In this document: positions 42,629 to 51,548 of the stretch, piece after piece
Numbering within the stretch: position 1 is the stretch's first letter
Layout: each line of letters begins with the position of its first letter
Assembly: GCF_002886255.1 (NCBI RefSeq)
Contig: NZ_KZ614149.1
Coordinates: 4,278,812-4,342,811, forward strand
Origin: Alteribacillus bidgolensis
GTDB taxonomy: Bacteria; Bacillota; Bacilli; Bacillales; Marinococcaceae
Length of the DNA stretch: 64,000 bases
Direction of reading: 5' to 3'
Notes under the pieces: model-generated
The model's input: only the letters and a program-made list of their open reading frames with translations
What the model was told of the DNA's origin: nothing
Database searches by the model: none
Translations under genes and position numbers: made by a program

Positions 42629-43228
42629 TTATTTCTTTAGGCTTCCGACAGTTAATTGTTTTCTTTTCGTAAATTCATTGATGTTCTTATTGGCTGGAGC
42701 TTCACTTTTTGAAGATGTATACGCGTCAATTTTTAAATTTTCATCAATATCTTCTTTCTCATCGGTTGGTACGGAAGCGTTATATTGAAGTGTTCCCTTG
42801 AAATCTTCATTCAACTGTTCTAATAATTGTTTCGTTTCCTCGTAATCAGCTGCTGTCATATCTCGTAATGAACGAATAGGCTCTTCTAGTTCAGTGTCTT
42901 TAAATGTATAAAGAGAGAGATCCAAGTGTTCTAGAAAGTTATGTAATCCGAATTTTTCTAAGCTGATATCTTGGAGTAGATGGACAAACTCACTACTGTC
43001 AGGTGAAATAGGGGATTCATTTTCATTAATAGAATTTAGGGCTGGCAGTAAATGATCTAAACGATCATGCCGATGGTCTTCTTCTTCATAAATATGATGC
43101 CAGTACAGCCGTTCATGATCATCCTTGGCATTTTCAATAACAGGAGTGATGATACCTTTGAATTCATTTAATGCTTGACGGTTTCGTTTAAAGATATTTT
43201 CTAATTGCGAAAAAGATAATGTCACCAT
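42629..43228 (-). CDS. IMEF-type encapsulin cargo protein
   Basis: A 199-aa ferritin-like iron-mineralising cargo. The helical domain (1-145) has Glu/His-rich helices such as RLYWHHIYEEEDHRHDRLDHLLPAL and FGLHNFLEHLDLSLYTF, suited to a di-iron ferroxidase site. A flexible linker (about 146-190) leads to the C-terminal targeting peptide QLTVGSLKK, which docks into the encapsulin shell. ATG 43226-43228 lies behind GGAGGTG. It is the first gene of the operon with the shell gene. Assignment to IMEF (iron-mineralising encapsulin-associated Firmicute) rests on the targeting peptide, size, neighbour shell and paired ferredoxin. Confidence 0.9.
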   Translation of the reverse strand: MVTLSFSQLENIFKRNRQALNEFKGIITPVIENAKDDHERLYWHHIYEEEDHRHDRLDHLLPALNSINENESPISPDSSEFVHLLQDISLEKFGLHNFLEHLDLSLYTFKDTELEEPIRSLRDMTAADYEETKQLLEQLNEDFKGTLQYNASVPTDEKEDIDENLKIDAYTSSKSEAPANKNINEFTKRKQLTVGSLKK

Positions 43229-43263
43229 AACACCTCCAATTTTTAAAATTCAGCATTTTTATC

Positions 43264-43293
43264 ATTGTACCCAAAAATTATTAGTTAAAACAA
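43264..43293 (-). promoter_or_regulatory. Probable SigA promoter of the encapsulin operon
   Basis: On the minus strand TTGTTT (43293-43288), 18 bases, TACAAT (43269-43264), about 36 bases before the cargo ATG. No Fur box is seen here, so shell and cargo appear not to share the iron control of the neighbouring gene. Confidence 0.55.
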
Positions 43294-43456
43294 GTTTATT
43301 TGAAATAATTAGAGTAATTAACCCTAAAAAATATTCTCGTTAAAAGAGGAATGGTAAATTATGCTATAGAATATTTTTACAGATAAAACCACTTGCCTTG
43401 CTGCCAAGCTTAAGAGAATTAACTACGAAATGAAACAGAAATGGGGGAATACGATT

Positions 43457-44391
43457 ATGGGATTGGACGAACAAACCAAATATGTACTCGATCAGATGGG
43501 AAAAACTGGTGGTTATGAAATGCACGCGCTTTCACCAGAGCGGGCAAGAGAAGCTTTTGTAAAAATATTTGCCCGGCAGGAAGAAGCGGTGTCAGTTGGT
43601 AATGTCGAAAACTTTTCAATTGTAGGACCAGATGGCAGCATTCCCGTTAGAGTTTATTATCCTGAAGTCGAGTGTGATACTTATCCCGTCTCGTATACTA
43701 TCATGGAGGGGGTTAGGTTGTTGGAAGTATTGAGAGTCATGATGGTATATGCCGGGCTATTACAAATACAGCGGAATGTGTCACTATTTCAGTAGATTAT
43801 AAATTGGCTCCGGAATATAAATTTCCTGCTGCTGTGGAGGATGCTTATGCAGCGGCAGAATATGTCTATCGGTTTGCGGAAGATTTTAATGCTGACAAAT
43901 CCAAAATTGCAGTAGGCGGAGATAGTGCAGGTGGAAATTTAGCAGTAATCGTCACGCATCTTGCTAAAGACAAGGGCACTCCGCTGTTGCTTATCAATTA
44001 CTGTTATATCCAAGCATGGGGGTATCAAACATACCTTCTGTTTCCATGAAAGAAAACTCACAAGGCTACTTTTTGACAGCGGGGATGATGACGTGGTTTC
44101 GAAACCATTACTTAAACGGAAAACAAGATAAACAAAATCCAATGGTGTCTCCTATGAATAACAAGGATTTTTCCGGGATTCCGCCTACATTTTATTGTCA
44201 CAGCTGAATACGATCCGCTGTGTGATGAAGGAGAACAATATGCAAAAGTGTTAGAAGAAGCTGAAGCGAATGTCGAATGTGTACGCTATGATGGGACGGT
44301 TCACGGTTTTATGAGCATGGCTTCCACTCTTGATATAGGAAAAAGAGCAATAGAAAGAGCTTCTCTTACTTTGAAAAAAGAATTAAAATAA
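43457..44391 (+). pseudogene. Alpha/beta hydrolase (HSL-type esterase), broken
   Basis: A hormone-sensitive-lipase-type esterase read in pieces: front 43457-43700 (MGLDEQTKYVLDQMGKTGGYEM ... VRVYYPEVECDTYPV). The oxyanion segment YYHGGG-stop-VVGSIESHDG has the conserved Trp changed from TGG to TAG. The middle piece KLAPEYKFPAAVEDAYAAAEYVYRFA contains the nucleophile motif GGDSAGGNLA. The next piece is GVSNIPSVSMKENSQGYFLTAGMMTWF, and the end is VTAEYDPLCDEGEQYAKVL ... TVHGFMSMA with the catalytic Asp and His. At least three frame shifts and one nonsense change are present, so it is not functional. The start has GGGGG before ATG 43457. Confidence 0.88.
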
Positions 44392-44393
44392 TG

Positions 44394-44462
44394 TTAGAAA
44401 AACTTGGCTTACCTCCAAGTCCAAATGGCGGAAGACGTAGTTTTACTTTTTGATCCTTTAAA
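44394..44462 (-). repeat. Short dispersed repeat
   Basis: TTAGAAAAACTTGGCTTACC, TCCAAGT, AATGGCGGAAGACGTAGTTTT and CTTTTTGATCCTTTAA follow the layout of the copy at 54322-54395. On the minus strand it reads as a hairpin followed by TTTTTCTAA. Confidence 0.75.
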
Positions 44463-44488
44463 ATGCTAAACATTTCTAAATTATAAAA

Positions 44489-44516
44489 AAGGTCCGGAAA
44501 ACTTTTTCCGAACCTT
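44489..44516 (+). terminator. Hairpin in the gap after the esterase pseudogene
   Basis: AAGGTCCGGAAAA (44489-44501) / TTTTCCGAACCTT (44504-44516), one mismatch, then CTTC. A terminator in either direction is possible. Confidence 0.5.
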
Positions 44517-44573
44517 CTTCATAAGGGAGAATGAGTTCTTCTAATACTTTGAGTATGGATAAGTTCATTCGGC

Positions 44574-44710
44574 AGATAGTATAAGCAGCCAAAGCTTGCC
44601 AATCAGTGAGTTTTCTTTATACTATCATAGATTGGAAAGAGGAAGATAGTATAAGGGCAACTACGCTTCTGTCATCGCCTAAGGGCTCGCCAATCAGCGA
44701 GTTTTCTTTA
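44574..44710. repeat. Two diverged copies of the short dispersed repeat in tandem
   Basis: Units 44574-44619 and 44644-44710 both start AGATAGTATAAG and end GCCAATCAGYGAGTTTTCTTTA. The second has the hairpin CTCGCCAATCAGCGAG with TTTTCTTT behind it, and its end overlaps the nrdB stop codon (44708-44710). They keep the family's order (TATAAG box, then hairpin, then T run) with a different hairpin sequence. Confidence 0.7.
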
Positions 44711-45745
44711 CAATGAGTCGAAGTCATTGTCGGCATCGACGAGGTTATAATCAGTGACTGTTGTTTCAAAGAAGTCAGCTTTTCCGGTGGTGTTGTCGTT
44801 ATAAACAGAGATCCAGCGCATTGGATTGCGGCGGTATCCTTCAAATACTGGGTCAAAACCTAATTCACGTACACGCTTGTTTGTCATAAATTTAATATAG
44901 CTTTCTAGTTCACCAGCATGGATGCCGTCAATATTGTTTCCTATAATGTAATTGCCCCACTTGATTTCCAATTCGGCAGCTTTTTTAAAGCAATCATGTA
45001 CAAAAGCTGCAAATTCTTCTGTATCTAGTTCTGGGTTTTCTTGCAGGGTTTCTTTTAAAATATTAGTAAAGAGGCTTACATGAAGTTGTTCATCTCGATT
45101 GATGAAATTTATCATTTTTGCAGTACCCAGCATTTTTTCATTTCGAGCAAGATTATAAAAGAATGCAAAACCGGAATAGAAAAACAACCCTTCTAAAATG
45201 ACGTCATAAATAATGGCTCGGACAAAATTTTCTTTTGTAGGAAGTTCAATAAAAGCATTGTAGCCATCTGCAATAAACTTGTTACGCTCAAGCAGTACCT
45301 CATCTGTTTTCCAGTATTCAAAAATTTCATCTTGAGTTTGGCTGTCGGTCACACTAGATAATACATAAGTATACGATTCATTATGAATGACTTCTTGAAA
45401 AGCAAGCACAGACATTAATGCAGAAAGGCTTGAATCTGTAAGATAATCTGAAACTTTAGAGGAAAAATCCGTCTGGACACTGTCGAGAAAAGCCAGCAAA
45501 CCAATAATTTTATTAAAAGCTTCCCGTTCTTCTTCACTCAAGCTTTTATATTGGTTCCTATCGTTTATTAAACTGACTTCATCTGGTATCCAAAAGTTTC
45601 GCAGCATGTTTTTATACATAGGATATGTCCATTTCCTGGTGGTATCATCCCAATTTAAAACATTAGAACTTTCTCCATTAATAATTCCGGTTGATTTGTT
45701 CGGGGCATTAGTATCATATAATTTTCGCATTTTTAACATTGTCAT
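44708..45745 (-). CDS. nrdB: Ribonucleoside-diphosphate reductase beta subunit
   Basis: A 345-aa class I ribonucleotide reductase radical-generating subunit. Metal ligands and radical Tyr are visible: Asp in LLAFLDSVQ, Glu-xx-His and Tyr in FQEVIHNESYTYVL, Glu in VILEGLFFYSGF, and Glu/His in NRDEQLHVSLF. The C-terminal acidic tail NLVDADNDFDSL is the usual docking peptide for the alpha subunit. It follows nrdA by 57 bases on the same strand. The start ATG 45743-45745 has AGGAG 12 bases upstream. No nrdI lies nearby, which points away from the class Ib arrangement. Confidence 0.93.
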   Translation of the reverse strand: MTMLKMRKLYDTNAPNKSTGIINGESSNVLNWDDTTRKWTYPMYKNMLRNFWIPDEVSLINDRNQYKSLSEEEREAFNKIIGLLAFLDSVQTDFSSKVSDYLTDSSLSALMSVLAFQEVIHNESYTYVLSSVTDSQTQDEIFEYWKTDEVLLERNKFIADGYNAFIELPTKENFVRAIIYDVILEGLFFYSGFAFFYNLARNEKMLGTAKMINFINRDEQLHVSLFTNILKETLQENPELDTEEFAAFVHDCFKKAAELEIKWGNYIIGNNIDGIHAGELESYIKFMTNKRVRELGFDPVFEGYRRNPMRWISVYNDNTTGKADFFETTVTDYNLVDADNDFDSL

Positions 45746-45802
45746 TGTTGTGCTATGCTCCTTTGCAAATGGTATTGGAAAGAGCAGGGGAAAATCCCTG
45801 CA

Positions 45803-48097
45803 TTAACTCGAACAGCTCTCACAGTCTTCGATAACTGAAGATGTCGTACGAGTATAATAGGTAGTTTTTAATCCCGATTTCCAGGCTTCTAGGTGCATTT
45901 CCAAGAAATCTTTTGCTTTAATGCTTCGAGGAATATATAGATTAAAACTAATTGATTGATCAATATGTTTTTGGCGAGCAGCATTTTGTTTAATGCTCCA
46001 CAATTGATCCAGGTTAAAAGCAGATTTATAGTACCAGATAGTTTTAGCACTGATATCAGGGGCGGTAACTGGCGACCGAAAGCCTTTCTTTTCTTCGACA
46101 TGTTCTTGGCGGAAAATCGGATCTATGCTGGCAGTAGAACCGGCAATAAGGGATGTAGTAGCGTTCGGTGCCACAGCCATTAAATACCCATTTCGAAGAC
46201 CATAGTGCTGAATTGATTCAGAAAGGTTTTTCCACTCTTCCTCATCCCAATAAATATGCCCCTCCTTATCTACTGTGCTGTATTTTCTTTTCAGATAGGT
46301 GCCGTTTTCCCATTCACTTCCCTTAAAAAGAGGATAAGCTCCTTTTTCCTGTGCTAAGTTACAAGATGCTTTTAAGGTGAGGTATGCAATCTTTTCATAA
46401 AGCTGATCTGCATAGGAGACAGCTTCTTCTGATTCCCATCGTATCCCTTTTAAGGCCAGAAGGTGGTGCCACCCAAACGTGCCAAGACCAATAGCTCGGT
46501 ATTTTTTATTTGTTTGGCGGGCCTGGAGCACTTCAATTGTGTTCAAATCTATCACATTATCCAACATTCGTACTTGAATGGGAACTAATCGTTCAAGCAC
46601 ATTATCATTTACTGCTTTCGCTAGAGAAATAGAAGAGAGGTTGCAAACAACCATATCTCCCGGTATTTTTTCTGTAATGATTGTTCCTTCTTCTGTTAAA
46701 CGTTCTTCTTTTATTGTGGTTGCACTCATATTCTGCATGATTTCTGTACAAAGGTTAGAGCTGTATATGATGCCTTCATGTTTATTAGGGTTGTTCCGAT
46801 TTACAGTATCTCTGTAAAACATATACGGTGTACCTGTTTGAAGCTGCGATTTCATGATCCTTTTCATGATTTCTATGGCAGGTACTCTTTCCTTGGAAAG
46901 GTGAGGATGATCGATACATGCCTGGTATTTATCACGAAATGTCCCTTTTCCAGGTTTTTCATCATAAAAATCCTCCAAAGACCAGCCCATAACAGTACGA
47001 ATTTCATGAGGGTCAAACAGATACCAGTCTTCACGATTTTCAGCTTTTTCCATAAATAAATCCGGTATACATGCTCCGGTGAAAATATCATGTGTACGAA
47101 GACGTTCGTCACCAGTATTTAGCTTGGCATCAAGAAATTCAAAAATATCTTTATGCCACACGTCTAAATAAACTGCAAAAGCTCCTTGTCTTTGTCCGAG
47201 CTGGTCAACAGAGACAGCGGTATTGTTTAATTGTTTCATCCATCCCATAATACCGCCGGCTACACCTGTGTACCCTTTAATGTCCGAACCTCGGCTCCTT
47301 AATTTTCCGAAATAGATACCGACCCCGCCGCCATTTTTAGAAAGATTAGCTACATCTGTATTGGAATCAAAAATACCGCGCAAACTGTCGTTTACGGTAT
47401 CAATAAAGCAGGAACTCAGCTGTCCAGTATTTTTTCCAGCGTTAGATAGAGTCGGTGTAGCAGCCGTCATATAAAGGTTAGATAATGCCCAATATGCCTC
47501 TTTGATTAAGGAAAGCCTAGTTGACTTAGGTTCATTTATCATGAGTTTCATAGCAATGATCATAAATCTTTCCTGAGGCAATTCAAAGACATTTTTGCTT
47601 TTGTCCATTGCTAAATATTTATGAGCCAGGGTAAGTATCCCTACGTAACTGAAAAGCTTGTCTTTTTCGGGGTCGATACATTTTTCTAGTTCTAAAATTT
47701 CTTCTTTTGAATAATCGCGCAAAAGTGCTTGGTCATAAACACCAATAGAGCCGAGAACTTTTAACAATCCATAAAATGATCCATATTTTTCGTCCGTGTC
47801 ATAAGCTCTATTTTTCGAAGCTTCTTTATAAAGTTTTTTTAAATAAATGGCTGCAGCTACATAAGTCCAGTCAGGTTCATTTCTGTCAATTCTTTCTGAG
47901 GCGTGCAGGGCTAAAAGGTTGGTGATTTGCTCAGATGAATAGTTTTCTTTATGTTTGATACTTTCGGTTACTTCTTGTTTGTATTCATCAATCGATAGAT
48001 GAGGATAATCATGAGTAACCTCATCTATAAAACGGCTTAAACGTAATTGGTCAAACGAAAGTTGTCTGTTGCCATTGTCTTTTGTGATAGTGGTCAA
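45803..48097 (-). CDS. nrdA: Ribonucleoside-diphosphate reductase alpha subunit
   Basis: The catalytic subunit of class I ribonucleotide reductase (about 764 aa). The N-terminal region (about 8-95) looks like an ATP cone. The barrel has the redox Cys in LSSCFID, SKNGGGVGIYFGKLRSRGSDIKG, catalytic Cys in SSNLCTEI with partner VCNLSSI, and the radical-transfer APNATTS region. The C-terminal CESCSS pair re-reduces the site. ATG 48101-48103 touches the AGGAGGT site directly, so the TTG at 48095-48097 (seven bases away) is the better start. It is co-transcribed with nrdB. Confidence 0.92.
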   Translation of the reverse strand: MTTITKDNGNRQLSFDQLRLSRFIDEVTHDYPHLSIDEYKQEVTESIKHKENYSSEQITNLLALHASERIDRNEPDWTYVAAAIYLKKLYKEASKNRAYDTDEKYGSFYGLLKVLGSIGVYDQALLRDYSKEEILELEKCIDPEKDKLFSYVGILTLAHKYLAMDKSKNVFELPQERFMIIAMKLMINEPKSTRLSLIKEAYWALSNLYMTAATPTLSNAGKNTGQLSSCFIDTVNDSLRGIFDSNTDVANLSKNGGGVGIYFGKLRSRGSDIKGYTGVAGGIMGWMKQLNNTAVSVDQLGQRQGAFAVYLDVWHKDIFEFLDAKLNTGDERLRTHDIFTGACIPDLFMEKAENREDWYLFDPHEIRTVMGWSLEDFYDEKPGKGTFRDKYQACIDHPHLSKERVPAIEIMKRIMKSQLQTGTPYMFYRDTVNRNNPNKHEGIIYSSNLCTEIMQNMSATTIKEERLTEEGTIITEKIPGDMVVCNLSSISLAKAVNDNVLERLVPIQVRMLDNVIDLNTIEVLQARQTNKKYRAIGLGTFGWHHLLALKGIRWESEEAVSYADQLYEKIAYLTLKASCNLAQEKGAYPLFKGSEWENGTYLKRKYSTVDKEGHIYWDEEEWKNLSESIQHYGLRNGYLMAVAPNATTSLIAGSTASIDPIFRQEHVEEKKGFRSPVTAPDISAKTIWYYKSAFNLDQLWSIKQNAARQKHIDQSISFNLYIPRSIKAKDFLEMHLEAWKSGLKTTYYTRTTSSVIEDCESCSS

Positions 48098-48135
48098 TGT
48101 CATACCTCCTGCCCAATCTGCATTAAAATAATCAT

Positions 48136-50424
48136 TTACTTTATTTGCAGTTTATGGGACTCTCGAATTTCTTCTGCTGCTTGTACCATATTTTTCAAAG
48201 ATTTCACTGTTTCTTCTTTGTTTCTAGTTTTTAAACCGCAATCTGGATTGATCCAGAATAAAGAAGCAGGCAGAACCCGTAAGGCTCGTTCAATCATTTC
48301 TTTCATTTCTCCTACTGAGGGAATTCTTGGACTATGAATATCGTAAATACCTAGACCAATTTCTTTTTCGTAAATCGCGGTTTCAAACGCTTCTATCAAC
48401 TCTCCATGACTTCTTGATGTTTCAATAGAAATAACATCAGCATCAAGGGCTCTAATGGCCTCAATCATGTCATGAAACTCGCTGTAGCACATATGGGTGT
48501 GGATTTGTGTAGAAGGCTTCACATTAGATGTTGCTAAACGAAAAGCATGCACAGCCCAATTCAAATATCGATCCCATTCCTCCCGTTTTAAAGGCAATCC
48601 TTCCCTTAAAGCAGGTTCATCCACTTGAATCATTTCTATGCCTGCCGATTCGAGGGCTTTTATTTCATAACTTAATGCTAAGGCAATTTGATAAGCTACT
48701 TCTTCACGTGGAATATCATCTCTTTCAAAAGACCAATTTAGAATAGTAACTGGACCAGTCAGCATACCTTTTACCGGTTTTTCTGTTAAGGATTGAGCGA
48801 AGCGGGTTTCTTCCACGGTCATTGGATGTTCAAATGCTACATCATCATAAATAATTGGCGGTTTGACACAGCGAGAACCATAAGACTGGACCCAGCCGTT
48901 TTCAGTAAAAGCAAATCCATTTAATTTTTCACCGAAAAACTCCACCATATCATTTCGTTCAAACTCTCCATGTACAAGAACATCGAGCCCAATTTCCTCT
49001 TGAATATCAATCCATTCTTTGATTTTGTTTTGAATAAAAGTTTGATATTCGTTAATTGATTTTTCCCCTTTCCGAAAAGCTCGTCTTTCCAATCTCACCT
49101 CTTTGGTTTGCGGGAAGCTGCCAATAGTAGTAGTTGGAAGTAAAGGAAGCTTCCATTTATTATCCTGGTGAGTTTTACGTTCGGAGAAAGGCAGGCTGCG
49201 CTTAGATGGAAGTTTATTCTTCTCTCCTGTTATTTTCTCTGACTGCTGCCGAAAGGTTTCAGCGAAACGTTGGAATACCTTTTGATTTTTTTCCAACCAT
49301 TTTTCATCAGGTTTTTTGTTCAACATATTAGTTAATGAATTTATTTCTTCTAATTTTTCATCCGCAAAAGAAAGACTATCTTTTAAAACAGGTGAAAGTT
49401 TTCTTTCACTGTTTGTTGAAACCGGAACATGAAGGAGACTGCTTGAAGGCTGCAGAAAATGGTTTCCTTCAGGGAGATAACTGGTGATTAACTCAAGTTC
49501 GCTATGTTTTTTCTGTAAATCGGCACGCCATACATTACGGCCATCAATCAAACCAACTCCCAGAGATTTATTTGCAGGAAATCCTTCCGTTTTCAGTGCT
49601 TGTATATTTTTCTCCCAGCCGTGAACAAAATCAAGGCCGATTCCATCAACAGGCAATGATACTAGTTTGGTATAGTGGTCTGCAGCTTCGAAATAGGTTT
49701 GAAGCATAATAGAAATATTGGGCACTTCTCGTTGAAATGTTTCATAAACTTTTTGAACAAAGAAATAATCTTCGATAGGAAATGAAGCGTTTAAAGAAGG
49801 CTCATCGATTTGTATCCAAGCTGCTCCTGCCTCTTCCAGTTCTTGAAGAATTTTAACGTATAATGGGACAAATTTTTGGAGCAAAGATCCAAAGCTTTCT
49901 TTTTTATACCCTTTTGAGAGTTTGAGAAAAGTTATTGGTCCAATAAGTACGGGTTTACCTTCTATACCTAACTCTTCCTTCACTTCTAAATAAGCTTTTA
50001 GCGGTTTATTTTCTGTTAAGGTTGGGATGGTCTCGTTAAGTTCAGGCACAATATAATGGTAATTTGTATTGAACCACTTGGTCATTTCACAAGCGGGAGC
50101 CTCTGCTGTACCTCGTGCCATTGCAAAATAAGTAGATAATGAAATTTTCTTATCGGTTGAGTGAAATCTCCTCGGAATGATTCCGAACATTACAGCTGTA
50201 TCTAGCATGTGGTCATAAAAGGTAAAATCGCCAACTGGTATGCTTTGAATACCTTTGGCTTTTTGTTTTTTTAAATGATTTAAACGAAGATGTTTCATTT
50301 CTTTTAAAAATGTTTCTTCATCTAGTTCATTTTTCCATAAACGCTCTAATAGTTTTTTCCACTCTCTGTTTTCTCCGAGTCTTGGATAACCTAAATTACT
50401 GCTTGTCCATGTAATTCCCATCAT
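48136..50424 (-). CDS. metE: Cobalamin-independent methionine synthase
   Basis: A 762-aa 5-methyltetrahydropteroyltriglutamate-homocysteine methyltransferase. The two barrel domains are visible: the N-terminal half starts TSSNLGYPRLGENREWKK, and the C-terminal half from about 430 has LPTTTIGSFPQT, HGEFERNDMVEFFGE, and the zinc ligands His/Cys in IHTHMCYSEF and Cys in INPDCGLKTR. ATG 50422-50424 (or the next ATG) follows GAGGAGG. The leader carries a cobalamin riboswitch followed by a terminator, so metE would be off when vitamin B12 is plentiful and an alternative B12-dependent synthase elsewhere would do the job. Confidence 0.96.
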   Translation of the reverse strand: MMGITWTSSNLGYPRLGENREWKKLLERLWKNELDEETFLKEMKHLRLNHLKKQKAKGIQSIPVGDFTFYDHMLDTAVMFGIIPRRFHSTDKKISLSTYFAMARGTAEAPACEMTKWFNTNYHYIVPELNETIPTLTENKPLKAYLEVKEELGIEGKPVLIGPITFLKLSKGYKKESFGSLLQKFVPLYVKILQELEEAGAAWIQIDEPSLNASFPIEDYFFVQKVYETFQREVPNISIMLQTYFEAADHYTKLVSLPVDGIGLDFVHGWEKNIQALKTEGFPANKSLGVGLIDGRNVWRADLQKKHSELELITSYLPEGNHFLQPSSSLLHVPVSTNSERKLSPVLKDSLSFADEKLEEINSLTNMLNKKPDEKWLEKNQKVFQRFAETFRQQSEKITGEKNKLPSKRSLPFSERKTHQDNKWKLPLLPTTTIGSFPQTKEVRLERRAFRKGEKSINEYQTFIQNKIKEWIDIQEEIGLDVLVHGEFERNDMVEFFGEKLNGFAFTENGWVQSYGSRCVKPPIIYDDVAFEHPMTVEETRFAQSLTEKPVKGMLTGPVTILNWSFERDDIPREEVAYQIALALSYEIKALESAGIEMIQVDEPALREGLPLKREEWDRYLNWAVHAFRLATSNVKPSTQIHTHMCYSEFHDMIEAIRALDADVISIETSRSHGELIEAFETAIYEKEIGLGIYDIHSPRIPSVGEMKEMIERALRVLPASLFWINPDCGLKTRNKEETVKSLKNMVQAAEEIRESHKLQIK

Positions 50425-50466
50425 TGCTTCCTCCTCAAATCTCTGCTTGAAATAAGATTACTTCAT

Positions 50467-50521
50467 AAAAAAAGGATATTTTTACGATGCGCAGATGGGA
50501 GAACGCATGTAAAAATACCCT
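50467..50521 (-). terminator. Riboswitch-controlled terminator upstream of metE
   Basis: On the minus strand GGGTATTTTTACATGCG, an 11-base loop, and CGCATCGTAAAAATATCC form a long stem (50520-50474) followed by a T7 run. It lies between the cobalamin aptamer and the metE start, as an expression platform should. Confidence 0.8.
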
Positions 50522-50582
50522 GGCTGTAAATAATATAACGCAGGAGCACCTCCCTATCTCCCGTAGGTTAAACGGTGCTGTT

Positions 50583-50765
50583 AAAACAGGCAGGTCTCCT
50601 GGCTTCAGTATCTTTGCCATAATAGCCTTCCCGATCTTTATCAGTGGCTGGTTATTATGACTCCTCTGTTACAGTGGCGGGACCGCGTCGGACTTTCACC
50701 GGACTTCCCTTTTAAATCTTAGAAAATTCTAAGATACCTGTTTCCGTTATATGGCTTTGTTATTG
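50583..50765 (-). ncRNA. Cobalamin riboswitch
   Basis: On the minus strand, in order: GGAAACAGGT, GGGAAGTCCGGTGAAAGTCC, GCGGTCCCGCCACTGTAAC, then the B12 box AGCCAGGAGACCTGCC (50604-50589). These are the conserved core elements of the cobalamin aptamer. It heads the metE leader and is followed by a terminator, giving B12-dependent premature termination. Confidence 0.95.
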
Positions 50766-50855
50766 TAGAAAAACTATATATCTTGTCACGGGTTACTGTC
50801 AAGTATGTTTAAATATTAGGAGGAAAAGTTAAACCATATGTATGAGGTGAAAAAT

Positions 50856-51440
50856 ATGTCTTTTGAACCGATAGGTGCTGAATATTTCAATCAGTCCACC
50901 TTAGAAATGGCCAAAAGTCTTGTCGGCCAAATTTTAGTGAAAGAAACAGAAAGAGGATTAGCGGCAGGACGTATTGTGGAAACCGAAGCTTACATGGGAC
51001 CTGATGACAGGGCCGCACATAGTTATCGAAACAGACGGACAAAACGAACAGAGGTTATGTTTAGTACACCTGGTCATGTGTACACGTATGAGATGCATAC
51101 CCATTGTTTAGTTAATGTAGTGTGTGAAAAAACCGGGATACCGCAGGCTGTATTGATAAGAGCTGTAGAACCCGTTGAAGGCATCGAGCTCATGTATGAG
51201 CGGAGGGGAAATAAAAAAGAAAAAGATTTAACAAATGGTCCAGGAAAACTAACAAAAGCACTTGGAATTATAAAAGCTGATTATGGCCGGCGTTTTTATG
51301 AAAAGCCTTTATATATAGCAGAAGGCCAAGCACCATCATCTATTACGAGCGGCCCGCGGATAGGAATAGATAACTCAGGAGAAGCCAAAGATTATCCATG
51401 GAGATTTTGGGAAACGGGTAATCCATTTGTATCAAGATAA
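50856..51440 (+). CDS. 3-methyladenine DNA glycosylase (AAG/MPG family)
   Basis: A 194-aa base-excision repair enzyme removing alkylated purines. Family features: AKSLVGQILVKET, the active-site GRIVETEAYMGPDDRAAHSY, RRTKRTEVMFSTPGHVYTYEMHTHCLVNVV, VLIRAVEP, LTNGPGKLTKALGI and SGPRIGIDNSGEAKDYPWRF, close to the B. subtilis protein. ATG 50856 (GAGGTG six bases ahead) is preferred to ATG 50838, which has AGGAGG 13 bases ahead. Single gene, divergent from metE. Confidence 0.92.
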   Translation: MSFEPIGAEYFNQSTLEMAKSLVGQILVKETERGLAAGRIVETEAYMGPDDRAAHSYRNRRTKRTEVMFSTPGHVYTYEMHTHCLVNVVCEKTGIPQAVLIRAVEPVEGIELMYERRGNKKEKDLTNGPGKLTKALGIIKADYGRRFYEKPLYIAEGQAPSSITSGPRIGIDNSGEAKDYPWRFWETGNPFVSR

Positions 51441-51469
51441 ACTTGTTAACTTATTACCAAACATCTCCT

Positions 51470-51498
51470 TTGACAATAATAAATGTGCCTTGTATCCT
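51470..51498 (+). promoter_or_regulatory. SigA promoter of the YeeE/YedE gene
   Basis: TTGACA (51470-51475), 17 bases, TATCCT (51493-51498), about 50 bases before the ATG. Confidence 0.6.
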
Positions 51499-51548
51499 AG
51501 TTAAACGTAGAAAACCTACTAAAACGATAAAATTTGAGGTGATTATAA

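Noticed and set aside
44574..44710. CRISPR-like repeat pair
   Set aside because: Only two diverged units, unequal length, no spacers and no cas genes; they belong to the dispersed hairpin family.
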